Origin: Pseudodesulfovibrio sp.
GTDB lineage: Bacteria > Desulfobacterota > Desulfovibrionia > Desulfovibrionales > Desulfovibrionaceae
Length of the DNA: 64,000 bases
NCBI GenBank assembly: GCA_016744135.1
Contig: JADGEX010000001.1
Coordinates: 569,029 to 633,028 of the forward strand
Direction: 5' to 3'
Shown here: one piece after another, positions 45,219 through 55,223 of the stretch
How the letters are laid out: each line of letters begins with the position of its first letter
Numbering within the stretch: the first letter of the stretch is position 1
Notes under the pieces: generated by a model
What the model was told of the DNA's origin: nothing
The model's input: the letters and a program-made list of their open reading frames with translations, nothing else
The model's database searches: none
Position numbers and translations under genes: made by a program

Positions 45219-47876
45219 TCAATAACGCTTGCGAGATCGCTGACGATACTCTTCATCCATCTTATCAAAAAGTTCGCGTTTTTTCTTATCAAAAGTCACA
45301 GCACTTTTCACGGCAGCAAAAGCCACACACAGAATACTCAAAATAATGATAATCCCTTTGGATATTTCCCACCGCTTACTTTCATCGTTAAACAAATCGA
45401 CAAAATAGTTCCCCTGAATATCTCTGGTAAAATAGATAAGCGAAGGGATGCCGACAAGCAACAAACCAAGACCAATAAGCTCCAACCATATGAAATTTCG
45501 ACCCAACATCAAAACAAAAAGCGTTGAATCACGAATGATACGCAAAGTAACAAGCCGCCTCTGAAGGCTATCAATATGATCTTCAATTTGCTCTACGAAT
45601 TTTAACGACTTCCTAAAATTCTCCGCCTCATTCAAATGTTGCGTGCTAATCCAATTGATTTTATCCACGCAAGCATTGAATTCCTTGTTAAATTCCAAAA
45701 GCAATTTAGGGAATGGAAACCAGGCTGCTTCCTTCTGAATTTGTCGTACTCGTTCCGAAAGATATTCCAGATTGGAATTGACACGTTTAATTTCACGTTT
45801 GACTTCGATATCAAGGGCAGCCTCGAATTTATCTGTCCCCCGTAAAAGCAATTGGTACGCTACAAAATTATTTGTCTTTCCGAGCAATTTCAACCGTTCC
45901 AATTCTTCATTGGCTGTTTCTGAATACTCATGTTCCTGATTGAAACGTTTGGTAATATCAGTTGAAAGATCATTCACCTTGATACGGACGGACTCCACAG
46001 ACTCTTCAGCCTGCGTCCACTGCTCCCACAAGGCATTCATAAGCTGTACCCGTCCCCGATCAAGTTCAGGATCAACCAGAATACGGTTGAAAATATTAGG
46101 ATCACGTCCAATAAGATCAAAAAACAAGTCCATTGCCTGACCTGTGAATCCCATCTTCACCATGCAAACGGCTTGTCTGTATGATGGTTCCAACCACGTC
46201 GGAGATTGCGAATTGGCATGCTTGTAAAGATTGATGGCATCCTTGAGATTCCCCTCAACTTCCAAGAGTCTTCCTTGAAGATAAGCCATACACCCTTGCT
46301 GCAAAGACGTGTAGCTCAAACGTTCGGCTTCCTGCCAATGGAACAACGCTTGGTTAAAATCTCCCTTCTCCATATACCAGAACCCCCATAGGGAATGTGG
46401 CTGGTAATTTCGAGGTGACGCTGATTGCGCCTCCTTGATAAGGTATTCTGCTTTTTCCAGTTCTCCATCTTCAACAGCTTGGATGGCGTCCCAAACAAAT
46501 TCGCCTTCTTCCGGTGCCAATTGCTTAAACCCGTCCGCCCAATCCTTACCCCGACTTCGCCAGACAAATCTCAGCGTTCGAAGCTGACTTGAAGCATTAA
46601 TTTCAAAAACAGCGCGGGCCATAATGCTTTTTAAATCATTCTTGGCGTTCATCAATTGTGAAATGCTTACGGAAAAATTCTCCACATCCACGCCAGCATC
46701 GATTTCATCAAAGCCACTGGAAAAATCCTGAATATCCGTCTTAGCAAGCTGCCGCCATATTTGAGGTTGAGGTTTAGCAATTCCCTTTGACGGACAATCT
46801 CGAGGACTATGGTTTTTCAAACCACAATAAAAGCACTCGGTACCTTCCACCGCGACTAAAATATTGGGTAATGCCACCTGCATAGACCCATACCCAATGT
46901 CCTCACCTCCTTCCTTCAATGAAATAGTGCACCACGACTCAAGGGAAATTTGCTCGGTTCCATATCGGGCTTCATTCATGCGGAACCATTCGGAAAGGAG
47001 AAAACCATCCATGAATCGAACATAAGGGAAATCCGGGGTCATCCGGTTCCAATCCAGACCAACCTTTTTGGGCAAATCTGCCGTAAAATGGTAAGGACCT
47101 TGCAACACCGCCGCCATAACAATTGGCCAATACCGTTTGGTATCATCTTCTTTAGTGGCCTTAATTAATCCAAGCAACTCAGTGCACAAAGTCCGAAGCA
47201 AACGGAAATTATCCAAGGGGAAAAAGAGTGCGCCTTCCTTGACGTCAGAAATATATTTAAGCCCCAATCTTTGGAGCAATTCAATGATCTCTCCAGAGAA
47301 ATCACGCCAGCCAAGGATGCTTTCCTTGTCAGACATTTTGCCCAACGGTTTGACGATGAAGTACCACTTCCTCGTGGACTCATAATCAAGCCCCTGATCC
47401 GCCGTTATCTTGAGCCATTCCACATTAGCGAGCCCATCAATTCCACCGATGTTTTCGGTACTTAATCCCTGAACACCGTTAACTTTTTCCTTCAGCTTAG
47501 GATGAACCACCATCTCAAACTCGTCAGGGACATTAATCGTTTGCCGATCAAGTTCCACAGACAGGGAAACCGTATATTCAAGATCGTATCCGACCAGAAA
47601 GGTCAAAGGGACAAGCTGACAAAATACGGGAGTTGGATTGACACGCGTCCAAACTTGCAACCGCGCAACCGCACGAAACACCTCGTCGGAATTACAAAAC
47701 CATAAAGCCTGATCGCCCTGCCGAGTGATACAAAGCGCCCCATACTCCTGAAAAGTATTGGGAATAGCATTGTGCAGATCACCCTTCCAGGCCACCCAGA
47801 CTCCATAGCCCGAGGCCACCAATCTAGATTGGCTGACTTCAGGAAGAGTCTCTATGAGTTTGGCTATATCCGCCAC
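45219..47876 (-). CDS. Unknown 885-residue protein with CCHC zinc knuckle, TPR-like repeats and two C-terminal membrane helices
   Basis: GTG start at 47876 with GAGG seven bases upstream. No family recognised. Residues 1-340 are a mixed domain without known motif. Cys348-x2-Cys351-x4-His356-x4-Cys361 (CFYCGLKNHSPRDC) is an exact CCHC zinc-knuckle spacing. About 460-575 shows TPR-like helical pairs (GELEKAEYLIKEAQ, GDFNQALFHWQEAE, GNLKDAINLYKHA). About 615-790 is charged and coiled-coil-prone. Two membrane helices at about 794-816 and 841-860 end in a basic tail (RQRSRKRY). The layout suggests a membrane-anchored cytoplasmic scaffold, possibly nucleic-acid binding; that is inference. It lies alone between mutY and a glycosyltransferase. 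Confidence 0.8.
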   Translation of the reverse strand: MADIAKLIETLPEVSQSRLVASGYGVWVAWKGDLHNAIPNTFQEYGALCITRQGDQALWFCNSDEVFRAVARLQVWTRVNPTPVFCQLVPLTFLVGYDLEYTVSLSVELDRQTINVPDEFEMVVHPKLKEKVNGVQGLSTENIGGIDGLANVEWLKITADQGLDYESTRKWYFIVKPLGKMSDKESILGWRDFSGEIIELLQRLGLKYISDVKEGALFFPLDNFRLLRTLCTELLGLIKATKEDDTKRYWPIVMAAVLQGPYHFTADLPKKVGLDWNRMTPDFPYVRFMDGFLLSEWFRMNEARYGTEQISLESWCTISLKEGGEDIGYGSMQVALPNILVAVEGTECFYCGLKNHSPRDCPSKGIAKPQPQIWRQLAKTDIQDFSSGFDEIDAGVDVENFSVSISQLMNAKNDLKSIMARAVFEINASSQLRTLRFVWRSRGKDWADGFKQLAPEEGEFVWDAIQAVEDGELEKAEYLIKEAQSASPRNYQPHSLWGFWYMEKGDFNQALFHWQEAERLSYTSLQQGCMAYLQGRLLEVEGNLKDAINLYKHANSQSPTWLEPSYRQAVCMVKMGFTGQAMDLFFDLIGRDPNIFNRILVDPELDRGRVQLMNALWEQWTQAEESVESVRIKVNDLSTDITKRFNQEHEYSETANEELERLKLLGKTNNFVAYQLLLRGTDKFEAALDIEVKREIKRVNSNLEYLSERVRQIQKEAAWFPFPKLLLEFNKEFNACVDKINWISTQHLNEAENFRKSLKFVEQIEDHIDSLQRRLVTLRIIRDSTLFVLMLGRNFIWLELIGLGLLLVGIPSLIYFTRDIQGNYFVDLFNDESKRWEISKGIIIILSILCVAFAAVKSAVTFDKKKRELFDKMDEEYRQRSRKRY

Positions 47877-47937
47877 GCGCTTACCTCACACCGTGAACAG
47901 GCGTCCATGATTTGAACCATAATCGTTCATATCGTTG

Positions 47938-48798
47938 CTAACATAATGTATTCAAGGGAACTTTCTTCCCATCACGCACTATGCAAAACAGATTCCAAAC
48001 GCGATTGGCCTCATCACTTTTTCCTCTTTTTTCACACCCTTGCATATATATATCAACCTTTCGTTGCAAGGAAGACAGGGCCATGTCCCATTGTTCTGCG
48101 TCAAGTTTTCGACTTTGCAGGATTTTTATCAAAGCACGAATACGATAGAGATCAGCACACGGAACACAAATTGACAACTGATCAGGACGCCCGCCATGCT
48201 TGATGGTCAAATCTTCTCGCACCAACCCAACGGGATAGTACAGGCAGGCTCGAAGCCACATATCATAATCTTCACACGACGGCATATTCGTATCAAATGG
48301 CCCAATGTCACTCCACGCCCGTCCAGTAAACATTGTACAAGATGGACTTATTAAACACATTTCCAACGAGGCTTCAAAGAACCACCCTTCGGGCTTGGCG
48401 TACTTCTTGGGTTGATTAACGCGCTTTCCACCACGATACCATATTTCTTCTGTTTGACAGATGTCGTATCCGTGGTCCTCCATATAAGCAACTTGTGTAG
48501 CCAATTTGTTCGGCATCCATTCATCATCAGAGTCCAGTAAGGCCATTATTTCACCTTTGCAGGCCTCGATACCGGTATTACGCGCTCCCGATACCCCCTG
48601 ATTATCCTGATACAGATAAACAAAACGAGGGTCATTATACTTAGAAAGAACGTCAACGGTCTCATCCGTGGAGCCGTCGTCAATAATAATGCACTCCCAA
48701 TGACCATAGGTCTGAGCCAAAACTGATTCCAGAGCAGCCCCGATAAATCCGGCACGATTGTACGTGGGGAGAATAATAGATACGAGCCTATTTTCCAT
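47938..48798 (-). CDS. Glycosyltransferase family 2
   Basis: 286 residues. The ATG at 48798 is chosen because it directly precedes the conserved start VSIILPTYNRAGFIG; an upstream in-frame ATG lacks a ribosome site and overlaps the divergent gene's leader. IIIDDGSTDETVDVL holds the first nucleotide motif and LLDSDDEW the DxD metal motif. Typical of envelope-sugar GT2 enzymes. Divergent from the GT4 gene across 71 bp. Confidence 0.9.
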   Translation of the reverse strand: MENRLVSIILPTYNRAGFIGAALESVLAQTYGHWECIIIDDGSTDETVDVLSKYNDPRFVYLYQDNQGVSGARNTGIEACKGEIMALLDSDDEWMPNKLATQVAYMEDHGYDICQTEEIWYRGGKRVNQPKKYAKPEGWFFEASLEMCLISPSCTMFTGRAWSDIGPFDTNMPSCEDYDMWLRACLYYPVGLVREDLTIKHGGRPDQLSICVPCADLYRIRALIKILQSRKLDAEQWDMALSSLQRKVDIYMQGCEKRGKSDEANRVWNLFCIVRDGKKVPLNTLC

Positions 48799-48869
48799 AT
48801 ATCGAATACCTTGCGTTCCCCGCCTTGAACTGTCATGTTGTGAATCCAACATTCCAACAGGCGATTTTT

Positions 48870-49976
48870 ATGAAAATATTCCAAGTTATCAATGTCCGCT
48901 GGTTCAACGCTACCGCGTGGTATGCGATCACCCTGAGCCGTCTTCTAGCCGATGCAGGCCATGACGTTGTTGTCCTGACTCAAGCAGGAACCGCACCCGA
49001 TAAAATAGCCCGCGACTTGGGATTAAACACGATCCCGGTTGATCTGAATACAACAAATCCAATCCGCTTTGCTGCCGCCACAAAGCATATCATACAACTA
49101 TTGCGCACGCACCGCCCTGAAATCGTAAATTGTCACAGAGGTGAAGGTTTTTTCCTCTGGGGTCTGCTCAAACTTATAGGTTTCAAATTCAAACTGGTCC
49201 GCACCCGAGGCGACCAACGTCCGCCCAGAAACGATGCTTTCAACCGCTGGCTTCACGCAACGGTTGCCGACAGTGTTGTTGTTACCAATCGCCATATGGC
49301 CGACTACTTTCTGGAAAAAATGAGCACTCCCGGCAAGGGTCTTTGGCTCATCCACGGCGGCGTAGACTCTGAAAAATTTCGTTTTGACCAGGAAGGCAGA
49401 AACCGTGTCCGCGAAGAGTTCGAATTCACTTCAAACCATACCGTGGTCGGCCTACTCGGTCGATTTGATCGGGTCAAGGGACACAAGGAAACAATCGCTG
49501 CAGTAGCCCGCTTGCGAGAACAAGGTCACGACTCAATCCGCCTATTCCTCATAGGTTTTGACACCGCCATGACCAGCTCTCAGATTCAAGAACATATCGA
49601 CGAATATTCTATAGGCGACATTACTCGCATCAGTGGCAAAAGAGCCGATGTCGAGGCTTGCATCAGCGCACTTGATATCGGGGTGGTAGCATCACTCTGG
49701 TCTGAGGCCATTGCCCGATCAGCTCTGGAAGTCATGGCAGCAGGACGTCCTCTGGTATCCACAAATGTAGGTGTCATGCCCGACTTGGTCAGCCCCGCCA
49801 TGCTAGTCAAACCAAACGACGTAGACGGCTTGGCACAGACCATTGGCTTGTTGATTGAACAATCCGAACTCCGTGAAGAGGTTCTGGAAGCCCAAAAAAG
49901 GACCATGTCACAACTGACTTTGGAAGAATTCCTGAAAAGGACACTCAACCTCTACCACAGTCTACTCGACGAGTAG
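48870..49976 (+). CDS. Glycosyltransferase family 4
   Basis: 368 residues, GT-B fold. ATG at 48870 (FQVINVRWFNATAWYAITLSRLL) after AGGCG; a 15-residue upstream extension is possible but not supported. The donor-site segment SLWSEAIARSALEVMAAGRPLVST contains the E-x7-E pattern (E at SEAIARSALE). It probably acts with the divergent GT2 on the same glycan. Converges on the transglycosylase gene with 18 bp between stops. Confidence 0.88.
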   Translation: MKIFQVINVRWFNATAWYAITLSRLLADAGHDVVVLTQAGTAPDKIARDLGLNTIPVDLNTTNPIRFAAATKHIIQLLRTHRPEIVNCHRGEGFFLWGLLKLIGFKFKLVRTRGDQRPPRNDAFNRWLHATVADSVVVTNRHMADYFLEKMSTPGKGLWLIHGGVDSEKFRFDQEGRNRVREEFEFTSNHTVVGLLGRFDRVKGHKETIAAVARLREQGHDSIRLFLIGFDTAMTSSQIQEHIDEYSIGDITRISGKRADVEACISALDIGVVASLWSEAIARSALEVMAAGRPLVSTNVGVMPDLVSPAMLVKPNDVDGLAQTIGLLIEQSELREEVLEAQKRTMSQLTLEEFLKRTLNLYHSLLDE

Positions 49977-49994
49977 TTAACAACAACATACGGC

Positions 49995-50924
49995 CTAGCC
50001 ACCAAATAAGTCTTTTGTTTTACTGATTTTGTCAGCAACGGAAAGAATGGTCATAGCATAACTATCTGAATGGTTATACCTATACAGGACTTTGTGCTTA
50101 CCTTCAGGTGACAGACTATTTTTCCAACCATGTTCAGCTATAAAATTTGCCATACTATGCAAAGCGTCACGCGTTTCAAACAAATCTACACGCCCATCGC
50201 CTGTACCGTCTCTGCCATAGTGCTCCGCACTAGTCGGCATAAACTGACACTGCCCAATAGCACCATACATTGAACTCGGAATGGAAAGCGGATTTTGATC
50301 ATTTCCCTTGGCGTAAAGAAGTAGAGCTTTTAGTTCTGTATACGCCCAACTCGCCTTTTGCTCAGTTCGTTTAATCAACCATTTCATGATGTCATCTGAA
50401 ACATCTGTCCGCGTTATACATGATTTGATAAGTGAGAAATCCCGAGACAAAGCCATACTTGCCAAGATGGTAAAGGCATTACTGTCACCGACATTCATCC
50501 CGAGACGTGTTTCCACGAGCAAAAGCGCAGTCAACAACTCACCCGGCACACCATAGCGCTCCTCAATTACAGCAAATTCAGCTCTGTTTTCACGATAAAA
50601 TGCATAGGCCCCGGCAATCAGGATAGGATTAAGATACCGAACCATGACCTCTGGTTGTTTGGGAGGCCCTGCCTTCTTAGTAGAAAGCTTTATGTTAAGT
50701 AATGAATTCATTTTTCGAGCCATAATCTTTGGTGAGAACTCCAGATCTGGACTGGAAAAAAGATAGGTCATATGGGCTTGATCAAAACCGTCATCAACCA
50801 ACTGCTTAACCAACGGCTGCCAAAGTTCTTGCTCTTCTGCCACAGCGAGATTGAACATCGAACAAAAGAAAACGGCGGCCAACGCAACAACGAAGGCCGC
50901 ACGTTTCATGCGAATAATATTCAT
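49995..50924 (-). CDS. MltB-type lytic murein transglycosylase
   Basis: 309 residues. The N terminus RMKRAAFVVALAAVFFCSMFNLAVA is a signal peptide cleaved near AVAEE; no lipobox Cys, so it is probably soluble in the periplasm. Catalytic Glu lies in LLLVETRLGMN; IGQCQFMPTSAEHYGRDGTGDG is the MltB/SLT2 signature. It cuts the glycan strand to 1,6-anhydromuramyl ends. ATG at 50924 is 4 bp after the preceding stop; a start at 50909 is possible. Confidence 0.9.
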   Translation of the reverse strand: MNIIRMKRAAFVVALAAVFFCSMFNLAVAEEQELWQPLVKQLVDDGFDQAHMTYLFSSPDLEFSPKIMARKMNSLLNIKLSTKKAGPPKQPEVMVRYLNPILIAGAYAFYRENRAEFAVIEERYGVPGELLTALLLVETRLGMNVGDSNAFTILASMALSRDFSLIKSCITRTDVSDDIMKWLIKRTEQKASWAYTELKALLLYAKGNDQNPLSIPSSMYGAIGQCQFMPTSAEHYGRDGTGDGRVDLFETRDALHSMANFIAEHGWKNSLSPEGKHKVLYRYNHSDSYAMTILSVADKISKTKDLFGG

Positions 50925-50928
50925 GGAA

Positions 50929-51096
50929 TCAGATTCGATCCATCGGGACAAAACCCATTTCCTCCTCGAAGTCCTCATCCATATCGGACACGAACTCCTT
51001 GAGATCATACGTTTCCCCACATTGAGGACATCGCAGGGTTACCTCTTGGCAGCCCCTGTAGGCAGTCAGGTCTAACCCGCACTGCTTGCATTCCAT
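50929..51096 (-). CDS. Small zinc-ribbon protein
   Basis: 55 residues. Cys pairs CKQC (3-6) and CPQC (about 23-26) form a compact zinc ribbon, followed by an acidic tail (DMDEDFEEE). Family function unknown. The ATG at 51096 gives the Cys pair at once; an in-frame GTG at 51135, two bases after the tolC stop, would add 13 residues. The transglycosylase starts 4 bp later, so tolC, this gene and mltB may be co-transcribed. Confidence 0.75.
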   Translation of the reverse strand: MECKQCGLDLTAYRGCQEVTLRCPQCGETYDLKEFVSDMDEDFEEEMGFVPMDRI

Positions 51097-51136
51097 GCCA
51101 TCAGCTCGCCAAGTGCGTTTTCGATGAACAAACACT

Positions 51137-52501
51137 CTATTTGGCGTCTTTCAGTCCGAGGTTCTTCTCACCCATGGCAACATACAAAGCAGAAACGGCT
51201 GTGCCGTAATCTGCCAATGCCTGAGAAAGTTGAGCCTCACTGGCTGTCAGTCTTTCCTGAGCATTCAACACATCGGTATTGGTACCAACCTGAGCCTGAT
51301 ACCGAGCCACCGCCATACGATAAGCTTCTTCAGCAGCAGTCACGGATTTCTTGGCCACAGTGATACGGTCGGCGGCTTCCTGAATGCTCAGCAAAGCCCG
51401 CTTGACTTCAAACCCTGCATTGAGGCGAGTATTTTCCAAGTCCGCTTCCAACTGCTTCACAGTCTGATCAAACTGCTTGGAGTTGTAGTAATCGGAACCC
51501 CATTCAAAAATCGACATGGATGCACTCACACCGGCAGTCCAGTATTCAGAGCCTTCATGAGTATAATCTCCACCGCCGTTCAAACCAGCAGCATCACCCC
51601 GGTTAACGTAATCCCAGGAGGCGTCAACAGAAGGATAAAAACTACTTTCGGAGATAGTCACGTCCTTCTTGGCAATTTCAACACTTTTTTCACCGATCAA
51701 CAGATCAGGACGGTGATCATAAGCGCGAGTCAGGCATTCTTTGAGCGAAAGATTAAAAGGAACATATTGAAGTTCGCCCACGTATTCCACATCCATTTCA
51801 ATGGGAATATTCAACAAAGTATTCAGTTGGGCTTCTTGAGTAAAAACATTATTACGCGCTGTCAAAAGCCCCTGTTTGGAAGTCGCCAAATCAACTTCGG
51901 CGTCCAAGACTTCAGCTTTAGGCCTAAGACCTACATCATAAAAAGCGCTGATAACCTTAAGCTGTGATTCCAGTCGAGCCACGGAATCCTCCGCACTCTT
52001 CACATCCATCCGAGCCTTGAGCAAAGACAAAAATGTCGTCTGAACATTCTCAACAAGGGTCAACTCAACACTGGTCAAAGATGCCATCGTGGATTCTTCG
52101 GTCAACTGAGCTTTCTGCCAAGTAGCAAGTAAATTGAACCCCTTGAAAACTGGCTGCGTGACGTTGACACTGGCAACCCAATCAGATTGTTGTCCACTTG
52201 AAGTATAGCCGCGATCATAATGCTTATAACCATAAGTCGCACCAAGAGCCGGACCAAAATCACCCATGGCTGAACGGGTTCCAAACTTGGTACCTTGCAA
52301 CTGAGCACGAATTGAAGTCATACTCGGATTCAGGTCCAAAGCGCGTTGCACACCGCGTTCCAAATCAAAAGGACCGGTAATTTCCGCAGTCTTTGATTCA
52401 GAACCCATGGCGGGATCAGCATCTTGGGCAAAAGCCAGACCAAAAAAGGCCAGTACAGCCACGAAAGTCAAAATAAAAAGAGAAAACCGGTTACGGCTCA
52501 T
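51137..52501 (-). CDS. tolC: TolC-family outer membrane efflux protein
   Basis: 454 residues with signal peptide (FSLFILTFVAVLAFFGLAFA, cut before QDAD). Two outer-membrane-efflux repeats with long helices: ALDLNPSMTSIRAQLQG...and AYDHRPDLLIGEKSVEIAKKDV, later NTDVLNAQERLTASEAQLSQAL. It forms the trimeric outer-membrane channel of type I secretion or RND efflux. No inner-membrane partner is encoded nearby. Confidence 0.92.
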   Translation of the reverse strand: MSRNRFSLFILTFVAVLAFFGLAFAQDADPAMGSESKTAEITGPFDLERGVQRALDLNPSMTSIRAQLQGTKFGTRSAMGDFGPALGATYGYKHYDRGYTSSGQQSDWVASVNVTQPVFKGFNLLATWQKAQLTEESTMASLTSVELTLVENVQTTFLSLLKARMDVKSAEDSVARLESQLKVISAFYDVGLRPKAEVLDAEVDLATSKQGLLTARNNVFTQEAQLNTLLNIPIEMDVEYVGELQYVPFNLSLKECLTRAYDHRPDLLIGEKSVEIAKKDVTISESSFYPSVDASWDYVNRGDAAGLNGGGDYTHEGSEYWTAGVSASMSIFEWGSDYYNSKQFDQTVKQLEADLENTRLNAGFEVKRALLSIQEAADRITVAKKSVTAAEEAYRMAVARYQAQVGTNTDVLNAQERLTASEAQLSQALADYGTAVSALYVAMGEKNLGLKDAK

Positions 52502-52604
52502 AGTACGTTCCTGCTTGGTATCATATGAAGTTCAGTTGCATTAGCAACGATTAGCAATTCAACCTTGTACCAACTCTCTTCGGGAGTCGCAACCCCTAAA
52601 GGAC

Positions 52605-53396
52605 TCAGTCTTTCCGTAAAAGTGCGCAGTCAGACTGATCTCCCTGCAACTTTTCCAAAGTATGACGAAAGGTCGGCAAGAGAGGCTCCAGGCATTCGGC
52701 AACAGCCTTGGGACTCCCCGGCATATTAACAATGACCGCTTGTCCCAGAGTGCCGGCAACAGCACGCGAAATAGCACCGTGCGGAGTTTTGACAAGGCTA
52801 ACCGCTGTCATGGCTCGTTCATACCCCGGCAACCGTTTCTCGATTACGGCCAGAGTCGCTTCGGGGGTCACATCCCGAGGGCCAACTCCAGTCCCCCCGG
52901 TTGTCAAAATAAGATCAACTCCCTGATTCAGCGCCAAGTCAGCCAGAAGTCCTTTAAGTTGGAAGACATCATCTGGAATAACAAACCCTTGCACAAAATT
53001 AAGCACGAGTTTTTCAGCTACCAGTGTTCCAACAAGCGGGCCGGACTCATCCACCCTTTTACCCTGCGAACCTTTGTCACTTAGAGTAATCCAGGCCAAC
53101 GCATACCCTTCCCGAATAACGAGACATTTTAACAACCCGGCTTTCACATCTCTCACAGCTTCAACAAGATACATAGCTGTTGACGGCTCACCAAGATCAC
53201 CAGGAAGCCATGTTACAGCCTGTACCAGAAATTCCCCGGCATCAGAGGTCAAACGGGTACCGACTCGCAGATTCGGCAAGAAATCAGCCGTTGCAATCAC
53301 GGAAGCAGGTGATGTCACACCGGCACAACACAGATACCCACGGTCACCAGAAGCAACCGACATATTTACAGTCAGAGAAAGAGTGGAGGCTGACAT
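52605..53396 (-). CDS. mogA: MogA/MoaB-type molybdopterin adenylyltransferase with N-terminal extension
   Basis: 263 residues, about 100 longer than MogA. The C-terminal 165 residues carry ITLSDKG near the start, LTTGGTGVGPRDVTPEA with the nucleotide motif TGGTG, and VNMPGSPKAVAE. MogA adenylates molybdopterin before metal insertion. Residues 1-100 are a beta-rich extension with no recognised domain. ATG at 53396 follows GGGAG; a GTG at 53402 overlaps the ribosome site. 21 bp after the DUF1614 gene, likely the same transcript. Confidence 0.9.
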   Translation of the reverse strand: MSASTLSLTVNMSVASGDRGYLCCAGVTSPASVIATADFLPNLRVGTRLTSDAGEFLVQAVTWLPGDLGEPSTAMYLVEAVRDVKAGLLKCLVIREGYALAWITLSDKGSQGKRVDESGPLVGTLVAEKLVLNFVQGFVIPDDVFQLKGLLADLALNQGVDLILTTGGTGVGPRDVTPEATLAVIEKRLPGYERAMTAVSLVKTPHGAISRAVAGTLGQAVIVNMPGSPKAVAECLEPLLPTFRHTLEKLQGDQSDCALLRKD

Positions 53397-53417
53397 TGTC
53401 ACTCCCTATTAATGTAG

Positions 53418-54149
53418 TTAGGCCAAAAGCACAGACAGGATTCCCGCAACAAACACACCGCCAAACGTTCCTGGTCCACCAATGGAAACCACGGGCGTAC
53501 CAACGGAATTGCGAAAACGGGGAATAAGTAATGGAATGAGGTTGCCACCGATAATGGCTCCCATGGTTCCAGCTATATACGCGGCAATAGGCCTGAAAGG
53601 TTCAGGCACGAAAAAATACACGGATAAAAACGTCATGATTGCCGGAAGAACCAGAGGAATACGCAGCCCTGTCAGTACATCCGGCTTGGCTGTGATGTAA
53701 CAACCAAGTGTAACCATGATCATGGCAAATCCGATCCAGAGATAGACTCCATCCGTCTGCCCAATCATGTGTTGACGAATCAAAAAGGTGAAACTGAGCA
53801 AAAGCGGCAACAAAAACCCACCGACATTGACAGCGAAAACCTGCTTTTTCAATTCGTTGGTGCCATCTTCTTCAATCTGAACCGGCCTTCCGAATTCATC
53901 CAAACCAAAGCTGACCGAACGCGGTTTTGGAACCACGACAAGCCTCTCACTCGTAAAAAACGGTATATTCATAGCCCTGCCAACAAGAATGGCGATGAAC
54001 ATCAACACACCTTGAGCGGGTGTCAAACCGAGCTTCGAAAACGCCTCAGCTACCATAGAAACCGGCAAAAAAATAAAGAGAAAAAAGAGCGCTACCAATA
54101 AAAGCAGTGCCGGAATCATGCCGCCTGAAAACTGAAAATACGGATACAT
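53418..54149 (-). CDS. DUF1614 membrane protein
   Basis: 243 residues with about seven hydrophobic helices. Ends in the conserved VGTPVVSIGGPGTFGGVFVAGILSVLLA segment. Function is not established; the family is found in anaerobes and archaea. ATG at 54149 behind AGGTGA. Adjacent to mogA. Confidence 0.85.
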   Translation of the reverse strand: MYPYFQFSGGMIPALLLLVALFFLFIFLPVSMVAEAFSKLGLTPAQGVLMFIAILVGRAMNIPFFTSERLVVVPKPRSVSFGLDEFGRPVQIEEDGTNELKKQVFAVNVGGFLLPLLLSFTFLIRQHMIGQTDGVYLWIGFAMIMVTLGCYITAKPDVLTGLRIPLVLPAIMTFLSVYFFVPEPFRPIAAYIAGTMGAIIGGNLIPLLIPRFRNSVGTPVVSIGGPGTFGGVFVAGILSVLLA

Positions 54150-54184
54150 TCATTCACCTTGCATTTCCATTCGTCAAATGCCGG

Positions 54185-54214
54185 TTGATTTTTCTGTTAT
54201 CCCGCCCCTATACT
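54185..54214 (+). promoter_or_regulatory. Sigma70-type promoter of rmlA
   Basis: TTGATT (54185-54190) and TATACT (54209-54214) with an 18-bp spacer, 72 bp before the rmlA ATG. Matches are four of six and five of six. Confidence 0.5.
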
Positions 54215-54286
54215 AGAGCAGAAGTCATGCAATTGGGATGTAACCCAACTCGAACTTGATGTAAATTACAGGACCAAGAGGCACCC

Positions 54287-55180
54287 ATGAAAGGCATTAT
54301 CCTCGCAGGCGGCTCCGGCACGCGACTCCATCCCCTAACTCGCGTCGTCAGCAAACAACTCCTGCCCGTTTATGATAAACCTATGATATATTATCCTTTG
54401 TCTACACTTATGCTAGCAGGCATAAGAGACATACTCATCATATCCACCCCTCAAGATTTGCCCAATTTCAAAAATTTGCTGAGCGACGGCTCGCAACTCG
54501 GGCTGAATATTTCATATAAAATACAACCGAAACCAGAAGGATTGGCCCAGGCCTTTGTCATTGGCGAAGATTTTATCGGCAATGATTCCGTATGTCTGGT
54601 TTTGGGCGACAACATCTACTATGGACACGGTCTTGGATCCATTCTCAAAAAGGCTGGAGACTTGGAAAAAGGCGGTATTGTTTTCGCCTATCTGGTTAAA
54701 GATCCTGAACGATACGGTGTGGTTGAGTTCGACACCAACTTCAAAGCATTGTCCATCGAAGAGAAGCCCGAAAAACCAAAATCAAAATATGCAGTCACAG
54801 GGCTGTATTTTTACGACAATGACGTCATCGAGATAGCAAAATCACTCAAGCCATCAGCTCGCGGCGAATTGGAAATCACCGACATCAACAAAATATATTT
54901 GGAAAAAGAAGATCTTGAAGTGCAAACGTTAGGCCGTGGATACGCATGGCTCGACATGGGCACCCACGAGTCCTTGCACGGAGCATCAAGCTTTGTTCAA
55001 GCGGTCCAAGCTCGTCAGGGGTACGTCATATCAAGCCCCGAAGAAATTGCGTACCGCAGGGGCTTCATATCCCGCGATCAACTCAAGGAGCTGGCGTGCA
55101 AAATGAGCAATAACAGCTATGGTCAATATCTTCTGGACGTGGTCCTTGAAGACTCCACGGATTCCTGTCCAAGCACATAA
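54287..55180 (+). CDS. rfbA: Glucose-1-phosphate thymidylyltransferase
   Basis: 297 residues. [17 protein letters not shown] is the nucleotidyl motif, followed by [26 protein letters not shown] carries the metal-binding Asp, and EEKPEKPKS the substrate segment. First enzyme of dTDP-rhamnose synthesis, matching rfbB and rfbD at 16015-17912. ATG follows GAGG. Terminators follow. Confidence 0.96.
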   Translation: MKGIILAGGSGTRLHPLTRVVSKQLLPVYDKPMIYYPLSTLMLAGIRDILIISTPQDLPNFKNLLSDGSQLGLNISYKIQPKPEGLAQAFVIGEDFIGNDSVCLVLGDNIYYGHGLGSILKKAGDLEKGGIVFAYLVKDPERYGVVEFDTNFKALSIEEKPEKPKSKYAVTGLYFYDNDVIEIAKSLKPSARGELEITDINKIYLEKEDLEVQTLGRGYAWLDMGTHESLHGASSFVQAVQARQGYVISSPEEIAYRRGFISRDQLKELACKMSNNSYGQYLLDVVLEDSTDSCPST

Positions 55181-55183
55181 AAA

Positions 55184-55214
55184 ACCGCCTTCCCCCCAAG
55201 GAAAGCGGTCTTAC
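55184..55214 (+). terminator. Hairpin after rmlA
   Basis: Stem ACCGCCTTCC / GGAAAGCGGT with one mismatch and a six-base loop, then CTTACATC without a good T tract. A stronger hairpin follows at 55224-55255. Confidence 0.55.
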
Positions 55215-55223
55215 ATCAAAAAT

